64,000 nt of DNA from Apiospora phragmitis (GCA_038363925.1 JAQQWL010000004.1:1426001-1490000), one strand, 5' to 3'. Positions 47,365 to 58,795 are shown, numbered from the stretch's first letter. Notes: generated by a model not told the origin, from the sequence alone. Numbers and translations: made by a program.

Positions 47365-48245
47365 GATGCCTGTCGTGTCGTTACAGCAACAACAATGGTT
47401 GAAAGTGGATTTGTATGTTTATGCCTTTGGTAGGCTCCTGGAGACTAGCCGGCCGGGAGAGGGATGATAGATATGCTTCAATTCTGAAAACCGACCGAGC
47501 CTGTAGGCACGTTAAGTTGTCGGTAGGATTCACTGCGCCGGTTCGTCACGATGCCGCACTGCGTCGTCAGCAGGAGGAGATAAGGTAATCGGTTGCCTAG
47601 AGTCGGGGTTGTGGAGGTAAGTTTGGGATACGATAAAGCTGAAGCCAGCAAATAGACCTCCTCCGATCCCCAGATTTCCAAGGTTAGCTGGTTGGGTTAC
47701 GAGATGGGCAAGCGTAACAGATGCGATGCGAACCCGCTGGTTACCGTCACACTACGGTCAGACCAGAAGCCAGACTGCCTTAGTCCTCTCCCTCAAGTGA
47801 AAAAGCGGAGGGGGGAAGATGGTGGCAGGTGGGGCTGCATGTGGTGTGGCTGCCACCACTGTACTAGAACAAATCAATTGCCAGCCCAGCAGCCCCGGCA
47901 GTGCCTATTGGCTCTCAAGCAGTCAAAACAGATCGTTGATGCTTGGAAGAGCTCATCAACTTCCAAGCTTTGCATGACGTGTTTTTCCGAGCTCCGAAGT
48001 CCAGCCAATCATGCGCATTTGACCGCAGGACGGGGCAAATTTCCAGTTTATGCAAGTCGGGGTGTCGGGCTGCGACGGTCAGTTGAGAAAGAAAGAAAGC
48101 GAGAGCTGAATTTATTACTGTCGGACCTTCATTATTACAAAATTTCTCCTCCGGAAATTTGTGAGGCTAATTCATTTTTCTCATCCGCCTCCACCTACAA
48201 TTACTCCATCCACCACCTGATTTGCATGGATGCACACACCGCGAA
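47365..48245. other. Divergent upstream region of Vps2 and Fzo1
   Basis: Shared upstream region. An open frame on the plus strand (first ATG at 47704) runs to a TGA at 48247-48249, overlapping the Fzo1 ATG by four bases (ATGA). It has no family-like sequence and is probably leader or promoter DNA. Confidence 0.45.
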
Positions 48246-51124
48246 ATGAGTCAGGAATATTCTTCGAAGAAGGGCAAGTCCGCCAAGGGCAGGTCCGCCA
48301 AGGGCAAGTCCCGTGCCGGATCTGAAGGCGGCGAGAGCAGCAATCGCGACGCCACCGACTCGACCGCCAACGGTAGCAGCAGCTCGGCTGGCAAGCCCGC
48401 ATACGCAAGTAGGAAACGGCTCGACTTCGCAGCATGCTGCTCGACTACAACAACTGCTCGAAAATGATTCTGGCTACGGCGGCAGTATCGCAGGAAGCGA
48501 CTTTGGCGGTGCATCCGGAAAGCTGCCTATGGGGTCTCCGCGCATCGACCCGAGCTTGGGTGACTCCTCAGTTACCATTCCGACCGGCAATGGCGACTTG
48601 GACCGCCGAAACCAGGCTGCCGCGGTCCACCAGCTGTGGTACAACAAGCAGAGACTGGCACTCGCCCGTGCAATCAATGGCGTCGTCGACCTTTTGAAGG
48701 GACTACAGGAGACCAATGTAACATGGCCGGCGCATTACCCGTCTGTGTCCAGGACCGACTCGAAATTCTCTGACCGCGAACGGTCTTCCTCACGACCCTC
48801 CTCGAGGCCCGGCTTCCAAACCACCCACTCTATGGCAGGTGAGGCTGGCCCGTCCCAGCATCCCGGACATTTACGACGATCGATGACTTCGGCGGATGAC
48901 TACAGCCCCGCCGAATCGAGCAGAGAAGCCGAAAACAAAGCAGCCTCCGAGCCCAGGCTGGTCACCCCTCAGATTGCGCAGGAATTCTCCGTCTTGAAAT
49001 TAGATCTCAAGCTTGGCGCCTTGCATCAAGCCGAATTGGTTCACTCGCTTGAGAAAGGCTCGATTGCTGCGTTGCTTGATGGGAAGATCAGCTCAAGCAT
49101 TAAACATCTCCTGTCACTACGAGAGCGCATAGAAGATACGTCCAGCAAGGTGCTCATCACAGGTGACTTGAATGCAGGAAAATCCACATTCTGTAATGCA
49201 CTGCTGCGCCGAAAAGTCTTGCCCGAGGACCAACAACCCTGCACCAGCATTTTCTGCGAGGTCCTGGATGCACGAGAGAACAGTGGAGTTGAGGAAGTGC
49301 ATGCCGTCCATAAAGATGCCACCTACAATCGCCAAGACGAATCAACCTATGACGTATTCACACTCCTGGATCTCGAGGAAATTGTTGCGGACAACGCGAA
49401 CTATATGCAATGCAAAGTCTACGTCAAGGATGCGAGAACAATTGATGAGTCCCTGCTCAACAACGGAGTCGTAGATATCGCCCTGATCGATGCCCCGGGT
49501 TTGAACTCCGACACCACTAAGACCACGGCCGTGTTTGCGCGCCAAGAGGAGATCGACGTGGTTGTGTTTGTGGTTTCGGCTGCGAATCACTTTACCATGA
49601 CCGCCAAGGAGTTCATCTGGGCTGCCGCTGCCGAGAAGGCCTATCTCTTTATTGTGGTCAATGGTTATGATGGAATCCGAGCCAAGGAGCGATGCCAGAA
49701 GATGATTTTGGACCAAGTCCAAGGATTGAGCCCCCATACGTTCAAGGAGTCCTCGGAGTTGGTGCACTTTGTATCCAGCAATGCTGTGCCCACGGCACCA
49801 CCGCCTGGCGGCCCTGATGGCAGTGGGAGTGGAAGCGCGAGCGGAGGTGGGGGAGGCGACGACCCCAGCAATGACCCCAAAGGCAAGGGTAAGGAGAAGG
49901 AGAAGATTCAGGACTTCGAGAAGCTTGAGCAGTCCTTGCGCAGGTTCGTGCTCGAGAAACGAGCAAAGTCCAAGCTTGCACCTGCCAAGACCTACCTGAT
50001 GAACATTTTGAACGATGTCAACGTATTGGCAACCGTCAACTCGGATGTCGCCCAAGCGGAACTTCGCCGTGTCAACCGCGAACTCGAGGAAATCGAGCCT
50101 GCGTTAGAGTCGTCGAGGAAGGCCAAATCGGTGGTTGGCGACCAGATCGATGGAACAATTGAGGAAACCTGCAAGGATGTGTACGACCACACTCGATCCG
50201 CCCTGAATCAAACCATCACCGATGCTGGAGCCAATGCCCTAAGCGTCCCTTACCGTGGCATCTTCAACGCCTTCGACTTTGCCGAAGATCTCAAGGAGGC
50301 CATGCTCTCGGAAATTTCCGCCTCCGTCGCTGAATGTGAGGGGTATGCCCGGACGAAGACCGTTGGCGGTGTCAACGTTATCAAGCAGCTCGGCATCCTG
50401 CATCTAGGCGACGATTACCACGGGCTTAACTTCCGGTCAGATGTCATGTTCACGAGGAAGCGCCATATGCTTGCTAAGCAGATTGACATTCCCACGGAAT
50501 TTTTGGACTTTGTGGACTGGTCGACTCTACTCCAGCGGCAAGAGAAGTTCGCCGGCACTGGTATGGCACTCACCGTTGCCACCGCACTTGGCGGTCGAAT
50601 CATGGGTGGTTACGGGTACATGGACCATGCTCTAAGCCTTGCCAAGGTGTTGGGCAGCGACAACCTGCGGCGCTTGATTATTCCAGGTATTGTGGTGGCT
50701 GGTAAGTTATTTAATGATCCCCCTTCTTCGGCACAACTCAATGCTAATCTTCTACACAGTTCTCGGCGCTACTGCCTACATTCTCCAACAGATCCCGCAA
50801 TCACTGCCGCACAGGATCTCAAGCAAGATCTCCGCGCAGCTCGCTGCCATTGACTACGTGCACCTCAACAGCACACGCATCGCCAGTGAAGTCCGCAAGG
50901 TCCTGCGTTTCCCTGCCGACAATCTTCGGGTGGAACTCACTCGATCTGTCGAGCAGCTTGGCACCCGACGAGACGAAACGTTGAAGGCACGCGGTGAGAG
51001 CGAGGTTGCCCTGAAGTACTTCGGCAACCTTGTCCGCAACAGTGCTCGACATCGTGATACTGTTGAGGCTGTCAACCTCGACGCGCACCCCCATGACCCA
51101 GCCACGGAAATGACCCTCTCCTAA
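48246..51124 (+). CDS. FZO1: Mitofusin Fzo1 (mitochondrial outer-membrane fusion GTPase), one frame break
   Basis: Dynamin-superfamily GTPase that tethers and fuses mitochondrial outer membranes. Exons 48246-50701 and 50760-51124. The first ~45 residues are Lys/Ser/Gly-rich. The first frame connects to HAARLQQLLENDSGYGGS only if AAA at 48414-48416 is read as AA; the model is then 939 residues. GTPase motifs: P-loop GDLNAGKSTFCNALL, DAPG in IALIDAPGLNSD, and VVNGYD in the G4 position. Other marks: helical LRRVNRELEEIEPALESS, two close membrane spans (AGTGMALTVATALGG and IIPGIVVAG-VLGATAYILQQIP) with short loops, and the C-terminal heptad-repeat region SVEQLGTRRDETLKARG. A Gly-rich insertion (GSGSGSASGGGGG) sits in the GTPase region. 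Confidence 0.93.
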
Positions 51125-52334
51125 GCATTGGTGCCATCAACCCCGTTTTCTCTATTACGCATTGTTCAGGCGTTGGACGGACCCGCAACCACAAAAACTT
51201 CCTACTTTTATTTGAGATATACACAACATACCCCGTCACTCTTCGCGGAGTTGGCAAGCACCCCTTCCCTCAATGTTTGGTCAATTTGGGCATGACGCTT
51301 GGAAGAAGCATACGAGATCGGAATATGAAGAAAAATAAAGGCCTGTCTTGTTCGCAATGGCGTCGGATCGGACGAGCAAAGCAAGCAAGCAAGTCGCTCC
51401 TGACCTCGTTCCCTTTGGGTTGGCAAGTCAGCGTACCATCTTGTCCGGTTCGACTCCCGCCAGATAGGCTCACCTCCCTACTCTGTCTTCACATACCTAG
51501 TTCACAAAATGAATGAATGAAATAAAAATTGAAACGCTTGGTCATTATCGTCGTGTAGCTGTGTCTAGCCAACTTTGGCATCAGTCGGTCTCATATCTGG
51601 GACTCAACTCATCTAGACTCCAAGATCACAAACTTTGGCCGCCTACCCCCTGTCCACACCAAGCTACTCGCTCAGTCTTCTGCCTGCCCTTTTAAGGATG
51701 CTAGTCAAGCTGGCGTTGGGCGCTGGGCTTCTTTATGAAACCTCCGTTGTCGTTGGGCGGCATGACGCAATGATCATGGTTCGAGGAATGAACGAAACTA
51801 CCATCTCAGAGGGGGGCGGTGAGGAGAAATAATGTTGCCGAGGAGCAGGCATTATTAAAGGTCTGGCTGGATCTTGACTGTCTGCCGCTAGGCGCGAGTC
51901 AAGCCTCGCATCACTGATATGACCCTGGTCTGGGGTGATATGTGCATGTACCTTGCATTACTAATGGAGCAGCGAAAACTCTAATCCACGCGGGAAGATC
52001 ATGGATGATGGTTGAGTTCCTCTGTAGCATTTAGCCTATTCGGGCGTAATTGAAAGCTTGTAAAATGAAACCGCCGTCGGTGTAGAGGTTCCCGCACATT
52101 AGCCATTACGACGTGATGCACAGCCATGAGTATTGCATGAGGTCCAGCCAATAGCAGGCTCGCCTAGTTGAACTCTATTGGGAGCCGAGTACTACTTACT
52201 ACGTGGTATATCATGCCGATACCATCCCCCTTTCCCCCTCCCATCATTAAATGCGGAACCACGAGTCGCACAGCAGCTAGATTTCTTCTGCAGCAGCTGT
52301 CCCCTGACATCAACTTCCGCTGCTGGAGGCCAAG
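51125..52334. other. Intergenic region
   Basis: 3' flank of Fzo1 and upstream region of a small secreted protein gene. A sequence at 51448-51460 resembles a tRNA B box, but no tRNA fold forms around it. Confidence 0.5.
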
Positions 52335-52529
52335 ATGAGGATGACTGCCTACCGCCTGTTTGCCCTATTCGTATTCCTCTTGGTATTCTCAGCCAAGGCT
52401 TGGGGTGCCTGTCTGGCTGCTGTCAAATACTGTGGCTATTGGATGGTAGGTGACTGCTGCAGGGGCAGCGGCCTCGCCGTCTCGGCACTTTCAGCGTTGA
52501 TTTTGGGATGGCTATGCCGGGGCTGGTGA
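52335..52529 (+). CDS. Small secreted Cys-containing protein (64 residues)
   Basis: ATG at 52335 after CCAAG opens a 64-codon frame. Residues 1-25 are a strong signal peptide (LFALFVFLLVFSAKAWG, cleavage probably after AWGA). The remaining ~39 residues contain Cys in the pattern C-x6-C-x7-CC and one near the end (CLAAVKYC, GDCCRG, WLCRGW), plus a second hydrophobic stretch (LAVSALSALILGW). This is the profile of a candidate effector or a small secreted peptide. An odd Cys number (five) suggests dimerisation or a free thiol. I recognise no family. It could be a chance frame, but a signal peptide followed by clustered Cys makes that less likely. Confidence 0.5.
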   Translation: MRMTAYRLFALFVFLLVFSAKAWGACLAAVKYCGYWMVGDCCRGSGLAVSALSALILGWLCRGW

Positions 52530-53068
52530 TAGTATAGTCCAGCATCGTATATCTAGATCTAACGGTTAGTGCAAGTGCCCCTGGCTAAGCATCGTGAGTG
52601 GAGTCAAAGGGTAGCATCGTCGTGAATACTAACGGATGGAGCGGATCGAGTGTGGTATGATTTTCTCCAGTTCGACCGACTAAGAGGCGGGGGAGAGAGT
52701 ACGGGGTCTCGTCCCCAACGGCTCCCTAAGCGAAACACCTAGTGACTGCCGACTTTATGGAGTCTCGGGACTGGGTGTGAAGAGAATCTGTACGTACATA
52801 TTGGGCAGCTATGCCCAAATTGCCTTAGTATGTACAAGTGACAAGGACGGAAGCAGGGCTGAGAGTCCGTTGTATAAAACAAGCCTCGGCGCCTTCCATT
52901 CTATCTCTGTCTATCTCTGACCCTTTGTGATCGGCAAAGCCTATATCTCTGATAAGTTCTGTCCCGACCAAGTAGCTGAACTCAAGTGAGGTGGCCTTGT
53001 TCTCCCTTCATCAGATCAGCTCTTACCACGATACCGCGGCACATTAGTTTAATTATCATCCATCCACC
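52530..53068. other. Upstream region of the isochorismatase-like gene
   Basis: No other gene recognised; contains the TATA-like box listed separately. Confidence 0.5.
52873..52879 (+). promoter_or_regulatory. TATA box of the isochorismatase-like gene
   Basis: TATAAAA, about 190 bp upstream of the ATG at 53069. Confidence 0.45.
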
Positions 53069-54272
53069 ATGCAGATCCTTGCCAACACTTCCCTTTTGCT
53101 GTCAGCGGCCTTCGCCTCCCTTACCATAGCCGCCCCGTTCTCACCACCCGCCCACGATCGTCGCCAAGCCTATGGCCTCGTGGGCCAGGGCTTCGAGGGC
53201 CCCGAGAAGAAGCTGGGGAACCAATATAACTACTGGACGGTTATGGCCAACGGCACCGTCGACCTGACGCGGCGGGCCACCATGCCCGTCACGGAGCCCA
53301 AGATTATCCCCATGGCCAAGGGGGCTTCGCACCCGGCCGTCGTTGTCGAGCCCCGCCGCACGGTCTTGTGCCTGGTGGACTTCCAGAACCTGTTCCTGCA
53401 CCCCTCCATCACCCCCTCGGCCGCCTCCGGGCGCGCCGCGGCGAGCGGGCCCGCCGTTGACATGATCAAGTCCTTCCGGAAGGCCGGCATGAAGGTGACG
53501 TGGGTTAACTGGGGCCTGACGCAGTACGACCTGCTCACGATGCCGCCCGCCTTCATGGCCAGCTTCTCGGGCGGCACGAACCAGCCGGACAAGAGCTTCG
53601 GGAGCGAGATGGGCATGGTCCAGGACTCCCCCTTCCCGCCCGCCTCCTCCAACGGGACAATGACGACAACAAATGACAATCAGGACAACAACTCAAAAAA
53701 GATGGTCGACGCGGGCCCGATGCTCATGCGCGGCGCGTGGAACGCCCGGCCCTGGGGCGTGCTGGGCCCCATGATGGATGAGGGCGTCGCGGCGGGGACG
53801 GATCTCCTATTCCACAAGAACCGGCTCAGCGGGCTGTGGGGCGCGCAAACGCCCTTCGGGCTCTGGCTGCAGGAGAACGAGATCACGACCATCTTCTTCG
53901 GGGGCGTGAACGCGGACCAGTGCGTCTGGAGCACGCTGGTGGATGCTTACTTCAAAGGTATGTAAAAGAGAAGAGAAGAGAACGAGAAAATGCGCACTCC
54001 GCACCAACCGAAACTGGATACCAGAAGACTGACTCGCTCTTGCGTGTGCCAGGATACGATACGGTATATGTGGACGACATAAGTGCCACCATTAGCCCGG
54101 ATTATACGACGCAGATGACGCGGTATAACGCGGACGGCTATGGTGAGAAATCCCACTCCCCTGAGTCGCTTTATTCCAGACACTTAACTTGCGAGTGTCT
54201 CCCTTGCTGACAAGCATTGATTCCGCAGGCTTCCTGGGGAACAGTTCAGACATCGTTGCAGCTCTGGGTTGA
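53069..54272 (+). CDS. Secreted isochorismatase-like cysteine hydrolase
   Basis: Member of the cysteine hydrolase (isochorismatase-like) superfamily. Exons 53069-53957, 54053-54142 and 54229-54272 join in frame to 340 residues. There is a clear signal peptide (TSLLLSAAFASLTIA). The catalytic Asp is in VLCLVDFQNLF, the Lys is probably in LFHKNRLSGLWG, and the nucleophilic Cys is in GVNADQCVWST. The C-terminal exons give DTVYVDDISATISPDYTTQ, a typical strand-helix end. Between the core strands lies a hydrophilic insertion (NGTMTTTNDNQDNNSKK). A few secreted isochorismatases of fungal and oomycete pathogens act on host salicylate precursors; that role is an inference, since the family also cleaves amides and nicotinamide. 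Confidence 0.9.
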
Positions 54273-54572
54273 GCTTGGCGGTGACTACGACCGCGAGTAA
54301 TCATACAGCACCCCCTAATTATTTGGCGCCTTGTGTGCAAAGTAATGCATTCTTGAGCCACGGCACATACATATGCATCAGGGCGTTGAGGCATACGAAC
54401 ACTCTTCCTTTATTTGTATATATTTGAAGATAGAAAGACAATATCGAATACCCCTTTTAATCTCTATAGTTGCTACCCTAGTATATCAAATCCGAATACT
54501 AAACAGCCAGCGTTTCTCCCCATTCTTGGCTCGACTCTTTCTGTCATAACTAACCCCCTTATCTTCTCCCCC
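54273..54572. other. Spacer between convergent genes
   Basis: No feature recognised between the isochorismatase-like and MAPEG stops. Confidence 0.5.
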
Positions 54573-54986
54573 TCATGAGGCAGCAGCAGCCGCAGTAGTA
54601 GCCAGCTTCCAGCACACATTGATCGCCGCCGCGTTAGCGAGCAAGTGCGCCGGGCTCCGCACCGCCGGCACGTCCGCGACGTAGGCCGGGTAGTACACGA
54701 AGACCTTGGCCAGGACGTGCAGGCCCAGCAGCCCGACGAGGTGGCCGTCACCGGGCCGTAGGCTCTGGGTCAGCGCGGCGGCGAGGGCGTAGGCCGGGAA
54801 GTTGTCCAGCAGGTTGGCGTGGGCACTATACAAACGCAGCGGGAGGCCCTCGAGCTGCGCCAGGCGCCGCCGCGGGTGCGACAGGTCCAGGCCGTCGCGC
54901 TGGGCCATGGCCTGGCCCGCGGCCGAGAGGGCGCCGCTGGCGCCGTAGCTGACGAAGAGGTACAGTGCCGAGAGGGCGGGGATCAT
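54573..54986 (-). CDS. MAPEG-family membrane protein
   Basis: Membrane-associated eicosanoid/glutathione-metabolism-type protein of about 137 residues. Four hydrophobic spans are visible (IPALSALYLFVSYGAS, NFPAYALAAALTQ, LVGLLGLHVLAKVFVYYPAY, LANAAAINVCWKLA). The family mark is RLAQLEGLPLRLYSAHANLLDNFPAYA (quoted only partly: the AHxNxxENF-like motif is SAHANLLDNFPAY). The start used is ATG 54986. The frame is open further upstream (GYGSSGNSSSSHAG), and another leftward ATG frame at 55158 (FALAYLGLIPVTDYVA) may be an upstream exon in a different frame, so the N-terminus is uncertain. A second MAPEG gene lies 6 kb to the right. Confidence 0.75.
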   Translation of the reverse strand: MIPALSALYLFVSYGASGALSAAGQAMAQRDGLDLSHPRRRLAQLEGLPLRLYSAHANLLDNFPAYALAAALTQSLRPGDGHLVGLLGLHVLAKVFVYYPAYVADVPAVRSPAHLLANAAAINVCWKLATTAAAAAS

Positions 54987-55158
54987 GCCCGCGTGGCTGC
55001 TGCTGCTGTTGCCGCTGCTGCCATAGCCGTCGGCGACTGAGGGCGCACCCGGGCATCAGCGTGACGGTTTGGCGGATCAGGTATTGCAGGGCTCCGGTGC
55101 GTGCGACGTAGTCGGTGACGGGGATCAGCCCCAGGTAGGCCAGGGCGAAGATGCCCAT

Positions 55159-55514
55159 GGAGATGCCGGAGGGGTTGGGTCTGACTTCGATGTTAGCTCT
55201 CTCGTTCTTTTTTTATCTTGAATACGGAGGAATCATGAAGGAAGATGGGCAATGTGACGTAAAACGGACGAACATGCTGTCATTGTTGGTCCCTTTTTCA
55301 TCGGTTTCTCCGGGAGGCCCTTGGGTTTTGCTTGTCTGTTTCTCAGGCATGTTGAGTTTTGCACTTCTCCCAAATCTTCCAATCTTGTATGCGATGATTG
55401 ATAATAAAGAAAAACCGAATGCAATTATTTATGTCTGCTTGATCAAGTATGTCTCTGGATTTCCACATGCTGAGATCCATGAGGTCAGACGCTCCATCGT
55501 TTCCCCGCAATCGG
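55159..55514. other. Flank of the transposon insertion
   Basis: Upstream DNA of the MAPEG gene, turning AT-richer toward the transposon. An overlapping plus-strand frame has no family-like sequence. Confidence 0.45.
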
Positions 55515-55544
55515 TAACGTATGTCACCCCATAACCGACACCCC
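55515..55544 (+). repeat. Left terminal inverted repeat
   Basis: 30 bp beginning TAACGTATGTCACCCC and ending GACACCCC. It is the exact reverse complement of 57099-57128. Confidence 0.95.
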
Positions 55545-56848
55545 TGTACAATACTAAAATGACTCACCGCTACTTTTCTTTATTACCTATTTTTTTAACT
55601 AATTTTAAAGTAATTTATCTTATTCTTTTTATATTATATTTATTTAATATTTATAACACTTTATATATAAGATAATATTACTATTATAATTTTTAACGTT
55701 ATAAATAATAAATTAATATGCCGGGCCGCTTTAAATTAAGGTATATTAAAAACTACGCTAGTTAACCGCCTCTATAGAGCTAAATCGAAGCGGGAGGTTA
55801 AAGAAAGTTATTAAAGGCTCTCTTCGGTATAAGAAAAGCATCTAGTAGATTAGGTTTTAGTTTAAAAAGCCCTTAGCGTAGCACCGACGTATATATAAAT
55901 TAAGGAACTAGCTCAACGGGTTTTAACCCTTAAAGGAGACTATTAACTATTCGGTAAAAATTAAATAAAAGCCTTCCTTCGACGCCACCTAGCCTTAAAA
56001 ATAAAAAGGTAACGCCGAATCGACTTTTAACGCATTAATAAAGTATTAATCGAAATAATTAAGTCTTAGTTTTTAATTAAATTACGTATATTTTAAATTT
56101 AAATTATTAAACTTAAAAATAAATATAATATAAACGAGCATAGTATTTTAAAAGGTTAAAAAAGTAATAGCTTTATAATAAATAGTTTAAAATTACGTTC
56201 TATTTATTAAAAACTACCTTAAATAATTTAAAAGATGCTCGTTTACTTATTTTAAATAAGTATAATAGTTATATAATCAACAATTTTATATCCTTTTATT
56301 ATTAAAATAATATTTATTTATTATTTTTACCCCTTTATTTATTACATATTCTTTAACCCTTTAATATTAAGGTTTTTACCTTTATAAAAGTGTATTATTA
56401 AAAGGAGATTAGTTTCTTAACTTTATTAACGGATTTATCCCTTATTAATAAATAAAACTTCTTTATATACTATATTAAAGCTCATAAAAAGGCTTTATCG
56501 ATTTAAAATATTAAAGGTGGTTAACGTGGTAATAGTTTTTAGCACATATATATTACTAAGCCACTTATCAGCCCTTTTTTAATTAAAAATAGTAACCGAA
56601 AGTGACTAGAAGAAATAACATAAGTCTTAACTAATTAAAATAAAGCCCTCACACTTATTTAAACTCTTTTAACTAATAATATATTATAGTTAACATTAAA
56701 AAAGTATATTAATATAAAGCATTAAATTTAACACTTTTATTAATTAAATTAAAGCAACCTTATTATATAATGCTAACTATTTAAAAATACTTAAAAAGGA
56801 TACCATGAAAAGGATTATTTATTAGTTAATACGGAATTATAAATCTAG

Positions 56849-57046
56849 TCCTTAAAAGAGAAGTTAGAGCTCGCAAGGCCTCGAAAAAAGCAAAGGGTAC
56901 AGATTAACCCGAATTCGAAATTCGCATCAATTAAAAGCATACAACGTACGAGGGAGTGGCCAGACCAGGTTGAAATTGAGGACTCGGATTCTAAGATATC
57001 TACTGTATCTACAGTCGAAAGCGATTACATTATAGTCCAAAATTGA
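56849..57046 (+). pseudogene. C-terminal remnant of a Fot1/pogo-like transposase
   Basis: The frame after a TAG at 56846 reads KLELARPRKKQRVQINPNSK then FASIKSIQRTREWPD, an acidic Ser-rich tail and TGA at 57044-57046. A basic patch followed by NPNSKFASI and a charged tail is characteristic of the C-terminus of fungal pogo/Fot1-type transposases. The catalytic DDE domain lies in the AT-converted part and is not readable. Confidence 0.7.
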
Positions 57047-57098
57047 AGGAATGGTGGCCATTTAGAGTTGGTGGTCGATTTCCGCGTTCTATTTTGAT

Positions 57099-57128
57099 GG
57101 GGTGTCGGTTATGGGGTGACATACGTTA
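57099..57128 (-). repeat. Right terminal inverted repeat
   Basis: 30 bp beginning GGGGTGTCGG and ending CATACGTTA. It is the exact reverse complement of the left repeat. Confidence 0.95.
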
Positions 57129-57559
57129 GTCAGCCGCCACAACCAACATCCCGAACTACCCGAGGCACCCTTGTGGTGCCTCTCCGAGCTCCGCGCAGCT
57201 GATTGCGTATTCATAGTACTAGTACAACTCCGAGAAGAGAAAAGAGATCACGAGACTTAAATCTCGGAAACAGAGCAGGCGCCGACGTGTTCTCCGGGTT
57301 TTGGTTGTACAAAGTTACAAATAACCGCCCGAGTATACGTTTTAATATTTATTTCTTCGTCATCAACGGTAAAGGGACTAATCGGGCTGGGGAAAGAGTT
57401 GGCATTAACCAGGAGCAGCTGCCGATAGGGGCCAACATGCAAGGCCGTACAACCTCCCCATAGCGAGAAGCGCGTGGCTAGTAAAGTATATACAAGAAAT
57501 CAACCATCCAGAAACTCTTACTCTTATTCCGTCATTGGATCCTCTTTTCTTTGAATACT
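57129..57559. other. Spacer downstream of the xylanase gene
   Basis: No gene recognised between the transposon and the xylanase stop. Confidence 0.5.
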
Positions 57560-58795
57560 CTACGAAAGAGCCTGAACAATGGCACCGTAGGCCGCCTTTT
57601 CGTTGTAACTGCCATCGAACAACGTCGGGTTCTCGTCGCTGCGCCATGATTGCTGAATTCACCCCACCACAAGGTTAGCGAATTGTACGGGAAACAAATA
57701 TCATGTCACGTTCAAGCAATTGCAAAGACGGAAAGAAAGGGGCTTACCGTGTCTGTAACACCCCAAACAGTGATCCCCACGCACTTCTCCACCGCAAGGC
57801 AAGCATTGGTGACGGCCACGTAGTCGTTCGCCGCGGCGCCGGCGATGTCGAGCTCGGTGATGGCGACCTCGGATACGCCCGAGCCGGCGAGGGCCTCGAG
57901 CGCGCCCTGGGTGCCCGACGAGGCGCCGGCGCCGAGGTGGGACTGGGTGCCGATGCCGTCGATGGGCACGCCCGCGGCCAGCCACTTCTTGACGTGGGCG
58001 ACCATGCCGTTGGTCAATTTCGCGTAGCTCGCGCTGTCGAGGTTGTAGTCGTTGATGTACAGCTTGGCCGCCGGGTCCGCCGCGCGCGCCGCCTCGAACG
58101 CGATGCGCACGAAGTCCTCGCCCAGCACGTTGGACCAGACCGAGGGCGGAGGGAGCCGTCTTCGCTGAAGATTTCGTTGACGACGTCCTGCACAGCAGGA
58201 GTTAGTACGGAGAGGCTTATATAAGGAAGGAGGGAAGGTGGAGGCGGAGGCGGAGTGCTTACCCAGGCGTAGACTTTGCCCTTGTACTGTCCCACAACAC
58301 CGTTGATGTGGTCTTGCAGGACCGTCGTGAGCTCGGCAGGGTCGCTGATCTGCTGCACCCACTGCGGGATCTGGGAGTGCCAGAGCAGGGGTGTGGCCGC
58401 GGATCAGCATGCCGTTGGACGTGGCGAAGTTGGCGACCTGGTCCGAGCCGGAGAAGCTGAAGCTTCCGCGCGAGGGCTCAGTGGCGTCCCATTTCACTTG
58501 CGGCGGACCGTTAGCAGCGCCCCCTATACATAATACTTCCCGATGAGAGAAAGAGTCGGGATGGGTACTACTCACTGGAGTTCTCTGCGGTCAGCTGGCC
58601 GAAGCCGGCCTTGAGGATGTCGGTGGTCTGCGAGTTGCCCAGGCTCTGGGGGTCGGCGATGTTGCCGTAGTAGAGCTTGCCCTTGGCCTTGAAGAGGTCG
58701 TTGATGCTCTGCGAGGGTGCCGCACGGCCCACAACGGCGGGCGCGGCGAGGATCCCTGCGGGGCCGAGGAGGCAGGCAATGGTGGTGGCCTTCAT
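57560..58795 (-). CDS. GH10 endo-beta-1,4-xylanase, two compensating frame breaks
   Basis: Secreted xylanase that cleaves beta-1,4-xylan. ATG at 58795; exons 58795-58576, 58496-58263, 58187-57748 and 57652-57560, all with good signals, total 328 residues. The signal peptide is [18 protein letters not shown]10 marks: [38 protein letters not shown] followed by [18 protein letters not shown] with the acid/base Glu, and the nucleophile Glu in [12 protein letters not shown]. The end is [19 protein letters not shown] sequence. Two length changes break the frame: G4 at 58388-58391 should be G3, and G3 at 58144-58146 should be G4 (plus-strand view). They cancel in total length. There is no carbohydrate-binding module. 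A TATA-like element lies upstream. Confidence 0.92.

Larger units (their letters stand above)
55515..57128. mobile_element. RIP-degraded Tc1/mariner (Fot1/pogo-like) transposon
   Basis: 1,614 bp bounded by two perfect 30-bp inverted repeats, each with TA at its outer end. This fits the TA target duplication of Tc1/mariner elements. From about 55,560 to 56,840 the interior is almost pure A/T with short G/C remnants and no open frame, the usual result of RIP in ascomycetes. The right ~280 bp keeps normal composition and encodes a recognisable transposase C-terminus. The element is inactive. It separates the MAPEG gene from the xylanase gene. Confidence 0.88.

Noticed and set aside
51440..51470. 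Possible tRNA T-arm (GGTTCGACTCC)
   Set aside because: The bases around the TTC loop do not pair as a five-base T stem, and no matching A box, D arm or acceptor stem lies upstream.
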